Positions 1 to 5,870 of a stretch of DNA of 6,902 bases are shown piece by piece. This DNA is from DATBLE01 sp046734415 (GTDB taxonomy: Bacteria; Actinomycetota; Thermoleophilia; Gaiellales; Gaiellaceae): positions 1 to 6,902 of the forward strand of contig JBKPRD010000305.1 in NCBI GenBank assembly GCA_046734415.1, in the 5' to 3' direction. Under the pieces are notes generated by a model, which was given only the letters and a program-made list of their open reading frames with translations, was not told where the DNA came from and searched no databases. A program made the position numbers and the translations under genes. Within the stretch, counting starts at the first letter, position 1; each line of letters begins with the position of its first letter.

Positions 1-999
1 CTCCTGGCCGATCGAGACCAGCGAGGCCCAGGTGGCGGCGAGCAGGCCGTCCGAGCGTGAGCCCTCGATTCCGGGGGAGAAGTACTTCCCTCCGCTCCAA
101 TCCGGCATGAAGAAGTAGCAGCGGTTACGCAGGGAACGGTCGCGGAAGAGGAGGGTTGAGGTCCCCTTCAGCCCGTAGCCGTACTTGTGGGTGTCGGCCG
201 AGATCGTCGTGACCCCGGGGACTCGGAAGTCGAAGGGCGGGATCGGCAGGCCGAGCTGCTCTCCGAAGGGCAGCAGGTAGCCGCCCAGGCAGCCGTCGAC
301 GTGCATGCCCACGCCGCGCTCGACCGCCAGCTCGGCGAGCTCGGCGATCGGATCGATCGTGCCGTAGCCGTAGTTGCCGGCCGAGCCGACGATCGCGACG
401 GTGTTCTCGTCGATCAGCTCGCCGACCGTGTCGGGCCGGACGAGCGTCGTCTCCGGATCGATCTCGGCTCGGCGCATCTCTACGCCGAACAGGTGGCAGG
501 CCTTGTCGAACGCGGGGTGCCCGGTCTCCGGCTTCACCAGGTTGGGACGGTCGATGCCGCGCTCCTCACGCCCCTGCTCGCGGTATGCCAAAACCGCCTG
601 GGCGATGCTGGCGCTGCCGCCCGAAGTGACCATCCCAGCCGGCTGGAGGCGAGGGCGCGCGTCAGCGCGACCCGTTTGATGGTCCTCGCTGGCGTGCATC
701 AGATCGAGCGCCATCGCGATGATCTCGCCCTCGAAGCGCGTCGCGCTCGGGCACATGTCCCGCTGCAAGGCGTTCTGATGCGCGAAGAGACCGAACGCCT
801 CCTTCAGGAAGCCGTAGTGATCCTTGTCGCCGCAGTACATGGTCCCGGAGCACTTGCCGTCCTCCCAGGCCTTGTCCTCCTCCGTCGCCATCTCGCGCAT
901 CTCGCCGAGGATCTCCTCGCGCGAGCGCCCGCTCTCGGGAATCTCACGGCTGACGCCATAGCGCTCGGCGTAGGGATAGAAGTCGAAGAGGTCACTCAT
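1..999 (-). CDS. Sphingosine-1-phosphate lyase-like PLP-dependent enzyme (3' end missing)
   Basis: The visible N-terminal 333 residues belong to the PLP-dependent group II decarboxylase superfamily and most resemble sphingosine-1-phosphate lyase, which splits phosphorylated long-chain bases into an aldehyde and phosphoethanolamine. In order, I see a VTSGG cofactor-phosphate loop (124-128), His161 in GHPAFDKA (expected to stack on the PLP ring), Asp235 in HVDGCLGG (pairs with the pyridine nitrogen), and the Schiff-base Lys272 in SADTHKYGYGLKGTS. The run FDFRVPGVTTISADTHK is close to eukaryotic S1P lyases, and the later DWSGGKYFSP and GSR motifs also fit. There is no N-terminal membrane segment, so it is probably cytosolic, as in known bacterial S1P lyases. 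The ATG at 999 is supported by AAGGAG six bases upstream. The frame is open to the window edge, and roughly a quarter or more of the protein is missing. The gene follows a YpfJ-type peptidase gene by 18 bp, probably in one transcript. An amino-acid decarboxylase activity cannot be excluded. Confidence 0.88.
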   Translation of the reverse strand, partial: MSDLFDFYPYAERYGVSREIPESGRSREEILGEMREMATEEDKAWEDGKCSGTMYCGDKDHYGFLKEAFGLFAHQNALQRDMCPSATRFEGEIIAMALDLMHASEDHQTGRADARPRLQPAGMVTSGGSASIAQAVLAYREQGREERGIDRPNLVKPETGHPAFDKACHLFGVEMRRAEIDPETTLVRPDTVGELIDENTVAIVGSAGNYGYGTIDPIAELAELAVERGVGMHVDGCLGGYLLPFGEQLGLPIPPFDFRVPGVTTISADTHKYGYGLKGTSTLLFRDRSLRNRCYFFMPDWSGGKYFSPGIEGSRSDGLLAATWASLVSIGQE

Positions 1000-1005
1000 C
1001 CGTTG

Positions 1006-1011
1006 CTCCTT
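1006..1011 (-). promoter_or_regulatory. Ribosome binding site of the S1P-lyase-like gene
   Basis: AAGGAG on the minus strand lies 6 nt before the ATG at 999, inside the 18-bp gap after the upstream peptidase stop codon. It fixes the start and supports separate translation of the second gene from a shared mRNA. It is the only strong Shine-Dalgarno sequence I see near a start codon in this window. Confidence 0.8.
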
Positions 1012-1017
1012 GAGTAG

Positions 1018-1920
1018 CTAGATGTCACCCGAGAAGGTGTCACACGACTCGAGCTTCCCCGAGTCGAAGCCGGTCTGCAGCCAGTGCGCTCGCTGTTCGG
1101 AGGTGCCGTGGGTGAAGGACTCCGGGTCGATCCGGCCCTGGGCCTGCTGCTGGATCCGGTCGTCTCCGACCGCCGCCGCGGCGGTCAGGCCCTCCTGCAG
1201 GTCGCCGCTCTCGAGGATGCCCCTGTCATAGGTCGAGCGGGCCCAGACGCCGGCGAGGCAATCGGCCTGCAGCTCGAGCCGCACGGAGAGCTCGTTCGCG
1301 TCGCCAGGGTTCTGCTGGCTCTGCTGACGGACCTGCTGCTCGATGCCGAGCTGCTGCTGGACGTGGTGGCCGATCTCGTGGGCGAGGACGTAGGCTTGGG
1401 CGAAGTCGCCGGGCGCCTTGAAGCGCCGGTTCAGCTCGTTGAAGAAGCCGAGGTCGATGTAGACCCTCTGGTCGAGCGGGCAGTAGAACGGCCCGGTCTC
1501 GGAGCTGGCGAGCCCGCAGCCGGAGTCCACCTGGTTGCGGAAGAGGACCAGCTTGGCCCGCTGGTACGGCTTGCCCGCCGCCTGGAATTCCTGCTGCCAG
1601 AAGCCCTGGGCATCGTCGAGCACGAAGGAGACGAACTGCACCTCCTTGTCCTCGTCCGGGCTGTTGGGAACCGACGAGGCGCCGCTGCCCGACTCCGGGA
1701 CCTGGGGGAACGCGCTGCCGGGCGCCGGGACGTCGAAGCCACCCCCTCCCCCGCCCTTCAGGAAGACGAGGTAGATGATGACCAGCACGATGATCGTGCC
1801 GATCCCGCCGCCACCGAGACGGCCCATCGGGATCGGCTGACCTCCGCCGCCCCCGAAGCCTCCTCCCGAGGCGCGCCGGTCCTCCACGTCCGCGCTGCGA
1901 CCACCCGGCCTCCACTTCAT
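1018..1920 (-). CDS. ypfJ: YpfJ-type neutral zinc metallopeptidase, membrane-anchored
   Basis: This 300-residue protein is a full-length member of the neutral zinc metallopeptidase family (Pfam Zn_peptidase, E. coli YpfJ); the physiological substrate of the family is not known to me. The N-terminus MKWRPGGRSADVEDRR matches the family opening and supports the start at 1920. One transmembrane helix lies at about 41-54, flanked by glycine runs (about 19-27, 36-39 and 56-61), so the catalytic part probably sits outside the membrane. The zinc motif HEIGHH is at 181-186 (His181 and His185 as ligands, Glu182 as catalytic base). LELQADCLAG (215-224) probably supplies the third ligand. Family marks also include the Cys135/Cys147 pair around GPFYC and the C-terminal HGTSEQRAHW (271-280). 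No strong Shine-Dalgarno precedes the ATG; a TAGAGT hexamer lies 9 bp upstream instead. It is the first gene of a likely two-gene operon with the S1P-lyase-like gene. Confidence 0.92.
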   Translation of the reverse strand: MKWRPGGRSADVEDRRASGGGFGGGGGQPIPMGRLGGGGIGTIIVLVIIYLVFLKGGGGGGFDVPAPGSAFPQVPESGSGASSVPNSPDEDKEVQFVSFVLDDAQGFWQQEFQAAGKPYQRAKLVLFRNQVDSGCGLASSETGPFYCPLDQRVYIDLGFFNELNRRFKAPGDFAQAYVLAHEIGHHVQQQLGIEQQVRQQSQQNPGDANELSVRLELQADCLAGVWARSTYDRGILESGDLQEGLTAAAAVGDDRIQQQAQGRIDPESFTHGTSEQRAHWLQTGFDSGKLESCDTFSGDI

Positions 1921-1966
1921 CGCACGGCCACTCTATCCGCGCCCAGGCTCGACTAGTCTGCCGCCG
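1921..1966. promoter_or_regulatory. Divergent promoter region with two -10-like hexamers
   Basis: These 46 bp separate the divergent peptidase and GDPD genes and must serve both, unless promoters lie inside the genes. On the plus strand TAGTCT (1954-1959) fits the actinobacterial TAnnnT -10 pattern and ends 7 bp before the GDPD ATG. On the minus strand TAGAGT (1930-1935) ends 9 bp before the peptidase ATG. Neither gene has a good Shine-Dalgarno sequence. Transcription from these hexamers would begin at or within about 3 nt of each ATG, giving leaderless or nearly leaderless mRNAs. I see no convincing -35 element for either, so this is a suggestion from spacing and motif only. Confidence 0.4.
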
Positions 1967-3238
1967 ATGAAGAGGGGAAGGGCCAGGTTCCCAGGGGCGG
2001 CGGCGACGGCGGCGTCGATCGCGGCGTTGCTTGCGGTCACCCTCGCGCCAAGTGCGGGCGCGGTCGCTCCGGACCCCAACCCCTGGCTGCACAACCGCTT
2101 CCTGGTCATGGCCCACCAGGGCGGCGAGGACGAGGCGCCGTCGAACACGATGTTCGCCTTCAAGTCGGCGATCCGAGACCGAGGCGCGGACTCGCTCGAG
2201 CTGGATGTCAACTTGAGCTCCGACGGCAAGCTGATGGTGATCCACAACGACACCTACAGCAGCATCGCGTGCACCCACGCCCTCTGCCCCGGCCCCGCGA
2301 GCGCCGAGGCCCACCGGCCCGCCTCCGAGATCAACGACCTGACCGCCGCCCAGATCCAGGCGCTCGACGCGGGCTACTGGTTCCGGCCGGGGACCTATTC
2401 GCACGACTACTCCCTGCCGGATTCGGCCTACCCGTACAGGGGCATCCGCACCGGGGCGGTCGCGCCCCCGGCGGGCTACGCAGCCGATGACTTCGTGATC
2501 CCCACGCTTCGCCAGGTCCTGGACACCTTCCCCAACACGCCGATCAACATCGAGATCAAGATGATCAAGACGACCACGGCGCCAGTTCCGAAGAGCGGGT
2601 GCGTCACCGATAACGGGATGCAGTACTGCGACGATGCCCCGGCCTCGATGCCGGTCGCCGATGCACTCTCCGACCTGCTCGACGAGCCGCAGTACGCCGG
2701 CCGGAACGACATCATCGTGGTCTCGTTCAGCGACGACCTGATCGACGAGTTCCACTCACGCGACGATCCGCCCTACGTCGCGCTGGCGCCCGGGGTCAAC
2801 GACACCACCTCCTTCGCCCTCACCGGCCTCTCGCCGACACCCGACGTCGCGGCCTTCCAGGTCCCGCCGACACAGAGCGGCGTCCAGGTGCCCGAGCTGC
2901 TGCTCAACACCTGGCACGCGCACGACAAGGGCTACGCCGTCCACGTCTGGACCAATGGCGACCAGGACGAGACCGACGCGAGCTACAAGCACCTCTACGA
3001 CCTCGGGGTCGACGGGATCATGAGCTCGGACCCGAGCCGGCTCGCCGCCTTCCTCTGCGCCAACAACGTCCCCCATCCGAACGGCACGAGCCGCTGCCCG
3101 GCCCAGCCCGCCACCCCCGCGCCCAAGCGGAAGAAGTGCAAGAAGAGACGTAGAGCGGCGGCCATAAAAACCGCCGCCGGATCAAGCGCCGAGGCCGCCA
3201 AGAAGAAGCGCTGCAAGAAGCACAAGAAGCGCCGCTAG
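1967..3238 (+). CDS. Secreted glycerophosphodiester phosphodiesterase family protein with basic C-terminal tail
   Basis: The 423-residue protein is a GDPD-family TIM barrel, expected to hydrolyse glycerophosphodiesters to glycerol-3-phosphate and an alcohol. A Sec signal peptide (1-32, basic start, Ala/Leu-rich core, likely cleavage after AGA) places it outside the cytoplasm and supports the ATG at 1967; the next Met is at 48, past the signal. The active site is intact in outline: His50 in AHQGG, metal ligands Glu78 and Asp80 in LELDV, His93 in VIHND, Glu196 in NIEIK, then HVWTN (326-330) and VDGIMSSDP (348-356). Gln51 replaces the usual Arg of HRG, as in a known actinobacterial HQG subgroup. 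Four cysteines (102, 107, 212, 221) could form disulfides. Residues 387-423 form a tail with about 20 Lys/Arg and Cys391 and Cys416, unrelated to catalysis. The exact substrate is unknown. The gene is divergent from the peptidase and convergent with cydB. Confidence 0.93.
   Translation: MKRGRARFPGAAATAASIAALLAVTLAPSAGAVAPDPNPWLHNRFLVMAHQGGEDEAPSNTMFAFKSAIRDRGADSLELDVNLSSDGKLMVIHNDTYSSIACTHALCPGPASAEAHRPASEINDLTAAQIQALDAGYWFRPGTYSHDYSLPDSAYPYRGIRTGAVAPPAGYAADDFVIPTLRQVLDTFPNTPINIEIKMIKTTTAPVPKSGCVTDNGMQYCDDAPASMPVADALSDLLDEPQYAGRNDIIVVSFSDDLIDEFHSRDDPPYVALAPGVNDTTSFALTGLSPTPDVAAFQVPPTQSGVQVPELLLNTWHAHDKGYAVHVWTNGDQDETDASYKHLYDLGVDGIMSSDPSRLAAFLCANNVPHPNGTSRCPAQPATPAPKRKKCKKRRRAAAIKTAAGSSAEAAKKKRCKKHKKRR
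3155..3177 (-). terminator. Weak candidate terminator hairpin for the cyd operon
   Basis: GCGGCGG (3155-3161) and CCGCCGC (3171-3177) form a perfect 7-bp GC stem around a 9-nt loop, about 70 nt beyond the cydB stop codon and inside the end of the GDPD gene. On the minus strand it is followed by a pyrimidine-rich stretch but not by a true T run. Because the two genes converge with 7 bp between stops, any terminator must lie inside a neighbour. The stem may equally be a by-product of Ala-coding GCG/GCC codons. Confidence 0.2.
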
Positions 3239-3245
3239 GCCGCGG

Positions 3246-4244
3246 TTACTCCGAGTAGCTCTCCAGAGCACTTCTCTGCGAGAGCACATAGAGCAGGATC
3301 AAGGCCGGCACGCAGGTGACAGCGGCTACCCCGAAGACGACGATCACCTCCGTGAGGGTGGCGGAGGCGCCGGCGGCGTCCGAGATCGTCAGGGAGGTCG
3401 GCAGCATGTACGGGAAGGCCGCTGCGAAGTAACCCCAGATCACCGCCACCGCCGCTCCGACCGCCGCCGCGCGTAGGCCCATGTATCGGCCGGTGATCAG
3501 CAGGCCCAGCGCCGCCAGGCCGCAGATACCGGACAGGATCACCAGCGCGATCCCCGGCCACGAGGTGAGCCCGTCGTAGATGTAGCGGGCGTCCTGGTGG
3601 AGAGCCACGACGCCGACCACCGCGCCGATCCCCGCCACCACCGCGATGATCAGCGCTCGGCGCGCGAAGTAGTCGCGCAGCTCCTCGTCACCCGCCGCCC
3701 CGGAATCCCGAACCAGGAAAACCGCGGCGGTGTAGGCGGTGACCGCGACGAACAGCGCCCCGGTGACGAGCGGCAGGAAGCCCGTCCAGCTGCCGGTGGG
3801 ATCGCCGTCGCCGGCGGCCGGCACCTCGCCGGATGCGATCGCGCCGACGACGGTGCCCATGAAGAAGGGCGTGAGCAGCGAGGCCACTCCGAACGCCCGA
3901 GTCGGCGCTGGCCCTGGGAGCGCATGGCGGAAGGCGAAGCCGGCCCCCCGAAACACGATCCCAAGGGCGGCGAGCGACAGCGGGATGTAGAGGGTGGTCA
4001 TGATCGCCGAGAAGGCGCTCGGGAAAGCGGTCCAGAGGACGACCAGGACGAAGATCAGCCAGACATGGTTGGCCTCCCAGACCGGGCCGATCGAGCGGTC
4101 GATCTGAGCTCGAACCCGCTCGGCCCGCTCGCCCTTCCCCGCGAGAAGGTCCCAGAAGCCGGCGCCGAAATCGGCCCCGCCGAAGATCGCGTAGAGGGTG
4201 ACGCCGATCCAGAGGATCACCGCGCAGACGTCGGCGGTGCTCAT
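3246..4244 (-). CDS. cydB: Cytochrome bd ubiquinol/menaquinol oxidase subunit II
   Basis: Subunit II of cytochrome bd oxidase, an integral membrane partner of CydA that is required for assembly and function of the haem-containing enzyme. The 332-residue product has roughly nine hydrophobic segments. Family motifs are GGADFGAGFWDLL near the start (Asp25 matches the conserved quinol-side Asp of E. coli CydB), PVWEANHVW (54-62, with Glu where E. coli has Asp), and FRGAGFAFR (98-106). The frame stays open far upstream into cydA, but the real start is the ATG at 4244. It gives the family N-terminus MSTADVC and overlaps the cydA stop as ATGA (4241-4244), a usual sign of translational coupling. No CydX-type small membrane subunit follows; the convergent GDPD gene ends 7 bp beyond the stop. 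No cydDC transporter genes lie in the window. Confidence 0.95.
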   Translation of the reverse strand: MSTADVCAVILWIGVTLYAIFGGADFGAGFWDLLAGKGERAERVRAQIDRSIGPVWEANHVWLIFVLVVLWTAFPSAFSAIMTTLYIPLSLAALGIVFRGAGFAFRHALPGPAPTRAFGVASLLTPFFMGTVVGAIASGEVPAAGDGDPTGSWTGFLPLVTGALFVAVTAYTAAVFLVRDSGAAGDEELRDYFARRALIIAVVAGIGAVVGVVALHQDARYIYDGLTSWPGIALVILSGICGLAALGLLITGRYMGLRAAAVGAAVAVIWGYFAAAFPYMLPTSLTISDAAGASATLTEVIVVFGVAAVTCVPALILLYVLSQRSALESYSE

Positions 4245-5620
4245 GTGGCAGCCTCCGAGCGCGGTGGGCTGTACGGCAGCTCGGCCGGCTCGGGCTCGCC
4301 CGCACTCCACCGCCTCGAGAGGCCGCGAAGCACAAGCACCGCGGTGGTGCCGAGGGCGATGTAGATCGCCATCGTCACGCCGAAGACCCACCAGATTCCC
4401 TGGGCCGGGGTTACCGCCTCCGACGTCCGCATGAAGTCCTGGACGATCCACGGCTGCCGTCCCACCTCCGTGACGATCCAGCCGGACTCGAGCGCCAGCA
4501 CCGCGGCCACTCCCGCCACCGCGCCGATCCGCAGGAACCAGGGCGTCGCGGGGAGGTCGCGCTTGCGCCACCAGGAGATCGCGAACCAGACCGCCAGCAG
4601 GAAAAGGCCAGTCCCGATCCCGACCATCGTGTCGAAGGAGAGGTGGAGCAGGGTCAGCGCCGGGGGCTCTTCGTCGTCCGGGATCTGGTTCAGGCCGGTG
4701 ACATCCGAGCTGGTGCTGAACCCGACCAGCAGCGAATCGAGGCCGGGAATGCCAATTGCACCCTTCACCTCACCGTCGGTGCAGATCCCGCCGATGTACT
4801 CGGTCTGGTCGTCCCCGCCCTTGTAGACGCACTCGAAACCCGCGAACTTGGCCGGCTGGTCATCCGCCACCGCCCGGGCGGCCGTATCGCCTACGAAGAG
4901 CTGAATCGGGGTGGCGATCGCCGCCAGCGTGAAGGGGATGATGAAGCCGAGGCGGTGGTAGCGGTTGCGCTTTCCGCGCAGCATGGCCACGGCGTAGACG
5001 GAGGCGATCAGGAACCCGGCCACCATGTAGGCCGCCAGGAACATGTGGAAGAACTCGTATCCGGCCGCGGGATTGAAGAGAACTTCGAAGGGCTTCACGT
5101 CGGTGACCTGGCCGCTGCCGTCGAGGGTGAATCCCTGCGGCTGGTTCATCCACGAGTTGGCAGCGATCACCGAGAAGGCGCCACCGATCCCGGAGATCAC
5201 GATCGGCACGGCCGACCACATGTGCGCCCGCGGCGAGAGCCGGTCCCATCCGTAGATGTAGATCGCGATGAAGATCGCCTCGAGGAAAAAGAAGATCCCC
5301 TCGATCGCGAACGCGACCCCGAAGACGTCGCCGAAGCGGTCCATGAAGCGGGGCCAGAGCAAGCCGAACTCGAAGGAGAGGACCGTGCCGCTGACCGCGC
5401 CGACGGCGAAGAGGACCGCTACGGCCTTCGACCAGTTGCGCGCCAACTGGAGGGCGGACGGGTCGTTCTTCTTCCTGCCCCGGTACTCCGCGATCAACAT
5501 CATCGCCGGGAACGCCACACCGAAGCAGGCCAGGACGATGTGGAACCCGAGGGTGAAGCCCATCTGGTTGCGCGCCGCCAGCAGATTGCTGCCGGCGTCG
5601 GCGATCAGCGCGACAGACAT
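4241..5620 (-). CDS. cydA: Cytochrome bd ubiquinol/menaquinol oxidase subunit I, short Q-loop type
   Basis: Subunit I carries haems b558, b595 and d and the quinol site, and reduces O2 to water in the cytoplasmic membrane. The 459 residues form about nine transmembrane helices. By alignment to the E. coli sequence as I recall it, the haem and proton-path residues are His27, Glu107, Glu114, His192 and Met332; Glu385 and Arg388 lie in TEVGRQPW. Lys258 and Glu263 in QPAKFAGFE are the quinol-loop residues. The loop between helices 6 and 7 (about 244-326) is some 60-70 residues shorter than in E. coli and holds Cys264 and Cys280, which could form a disulfide as reported for mycobacterial bd oxidases. 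An in-frame TAA lies just upstream, so the ATG at 5620 is the only sensible ATG start; only a weak GGGA precedes it. It follows the small zinc-protein gene by 12 bp and overlaps cydB by 4 bp. Confidence 0.96.
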   Translation of the reverse strand: MSVALIADAGSNLLAARNQMGFTLGFHIVLACFGVAFPAMMLIAEYRGRKKNDPSALQLARNWSKAVAVLFAVGAVSGTVLSFEFGLLWPRFMDRFGDVFGVAFAIEGIFFFLEAIFIAIYIYGWDRLSPRAHMWSAVPIVISGIGGAFSVIAANSWMNQPQGFTLDGSGQVTDVKPFEVLFNPAAGYEFFHMFLAAYMVAGFLIASVYAVAMLRGKRNRYHRLGFIIPFTLAAIATPIQLFVGDTAARAVADDQPAKFAGFECVYKGGDDQTEYIGGICTDGEVKGAIGIPGLDSLLVGFSTSSDVTGLNQIPDDEEPPALTLLHLSFDTMVGIGTGLFLLAVWFAISWWRKRDLPATPWFLRIGAVAGVAAVLALESGWIVTEVGRQPWIVQDFMRTSEAVTPAQGIWWVFGVTMAIYIALGTTAVLVLRGLSRRWSAGEPEPAELPYSPPRSEAAT

Positions 5621-5632
5621 CGCGTCCCAAGC

Positions 5633-5794
5633 TTAAGGCTTACTGGCGAGGTGAAAGCGATTGCAGAAGTCACAGCGGTAGTAGGTCATCCCCAGGCGCT
5701 CCGCCTCCGCGCGGGCCACGGATTCGCTCTCGTAGGCCGTTTTCGGCTTACCGTCTGCCCGGAAGTGAGTGGGGACTATCCGCTTTCTGGACAT
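5633..5794 (-). CDS. Small putative zinc-binding protein (53 aa) leading the cyd operon
   Basis: A complete 53-residue frame with ATG at 5794 and TAA at 5633-5635. The sequence has a basic N-terminus (MSRKR), a charged, probably helical middle (about 21-36, Glu/Ala/Arg-rich) and a C-terminal YYRCDFCNRFHLASKP. Cys41, Cys44 and His48 form a Cx2Cx3H knuckle, with His10 a possible fourth ligand. The layout of a basic start, an Ala-rich helix and a final Y-x-C-x2-C-x3-H-L resembles small zinc-ribbon-like proteins I associate with actinobacteria and their phages, whose roles are mostly unknown. It has no membrane segment, so it is not a CydX-type oxidase subunit. The stop lies 12 bp before cydA on the same strand, which suggests co-transcription. 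Shine-Dalgarno signal is poor. Protein-like composition and tight spacing make it more than a chance frame, but the function is unassigned. Confidence 0.72.
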   Translation of the reverse strand: MSRKRIVPTHFRADGKPKTAYESESVARAEAERLGMTYYRCDFCNRFHLASKP

Positions 5795-5870
5795 GAACCG
5801 AGCCTACATAGGGCTGATTAGGGGTCATTCCCAATAGACGGAAGTAGCCAGACGCGTCATCTTCGCTGCC
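5795..5870. promoter_or_regulatory. Divergent intergenic region with candidate promoters for the cyd operon and the PspC/LiaF gene
   Basis: These 76 bp lie between the small cyd-leading gene and the PspC/LiaF gene and must hold promoters for both. For the minus strand, TTGGGA (5829-5834) and TATGTA (5805-5810), 18 bp apart, resemble a weak sigma-70-type promoter whose start would fall only about 4 nt before the ATG. For the plus strand, TAGACG (5835-5840) and CATCTT (5858-5863), 17 bp apart, are a weaker candidate ending 7 bp before the ATG. No convincing Shine-Dalgarno is present on either side. All elements are sub-consensus, so only the general promoter role is well supported. Confidence 0.4.
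5801..5815. repeat. Short imperfect inverted repeat, possible operator
   Basis: AGCCTACATAGGGCT contains the perfect inverted repeat CCTA-CA-TAGG (5803-5812), extended by imperfectly matching AGC/GCT ends. It covers the candidate minus-strand -10 element and lies 7-21 bp before the start codon of the small cyd-leading gene, a place where a repressor site would act. It is short enough to arise by chance. Confidence 0.25.

Noticed and set aside
187..1017. 276-codon plus-strand open frame antisense to the S1P-lyase-like gene
   Set aside because: The minus-strand frame has all PLP-enzyme motifs, a good ribosome binding site and no stop; the plus frame shows none of these.
1740..1870. G/C runs in the peptidase gene as a structural DNA repeat
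   Set aside because: They encode the Gly-rich N-terminal linkers normal for this family; no unit repeat is kept at the DNA level.
1226..2755. 509-codon minus-strand open frame spanning the peptidase and GDPD genes
   Set aside because: Its product is Arg/Gly/Asp-rich low-complexity sequence with no recognisable domain, and it covers well-supported genes in other frames; long shadow frames are expected at this GC content.
3260..3295. Short CTCT/AGAG inverted repeats after the GDPD stop as a plus-strand terminator
   Set aside because: Stems are only 4 bp, loops are 3-4 nt, there is no T run, and they lie in the cydB coding sequence.
3597..4364. 255-codon plus-strand open frame antisense to cydB
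   Set aside because: Charged low-complexity shadow of a hydrophobic membrane protein gene.
4245..4571. N-terminal extension of cydB to a far upstream ATG (441 codons)
   Set aside because: The extra residues are Arg/Gly-rich and lie antisense in frame shift over cydA; the ATG at 4244 gives the exact CydB family N-terminus and an ATGA overlap.
5633..5794. Small gene as a CydX-type oxidase subunit
   Set aside because: It has no hydrophobic helix and lies before cydA rather than after cydB; the Cys/His pattern points to metal binding.
4643..5821. 392-codon plus-strand open frame antisense to cydA and the small gene
   Set aside because: The translation is dominated by Glu/Arg/Asp/Gly without motifs, and it is antisense to a clear cydA.
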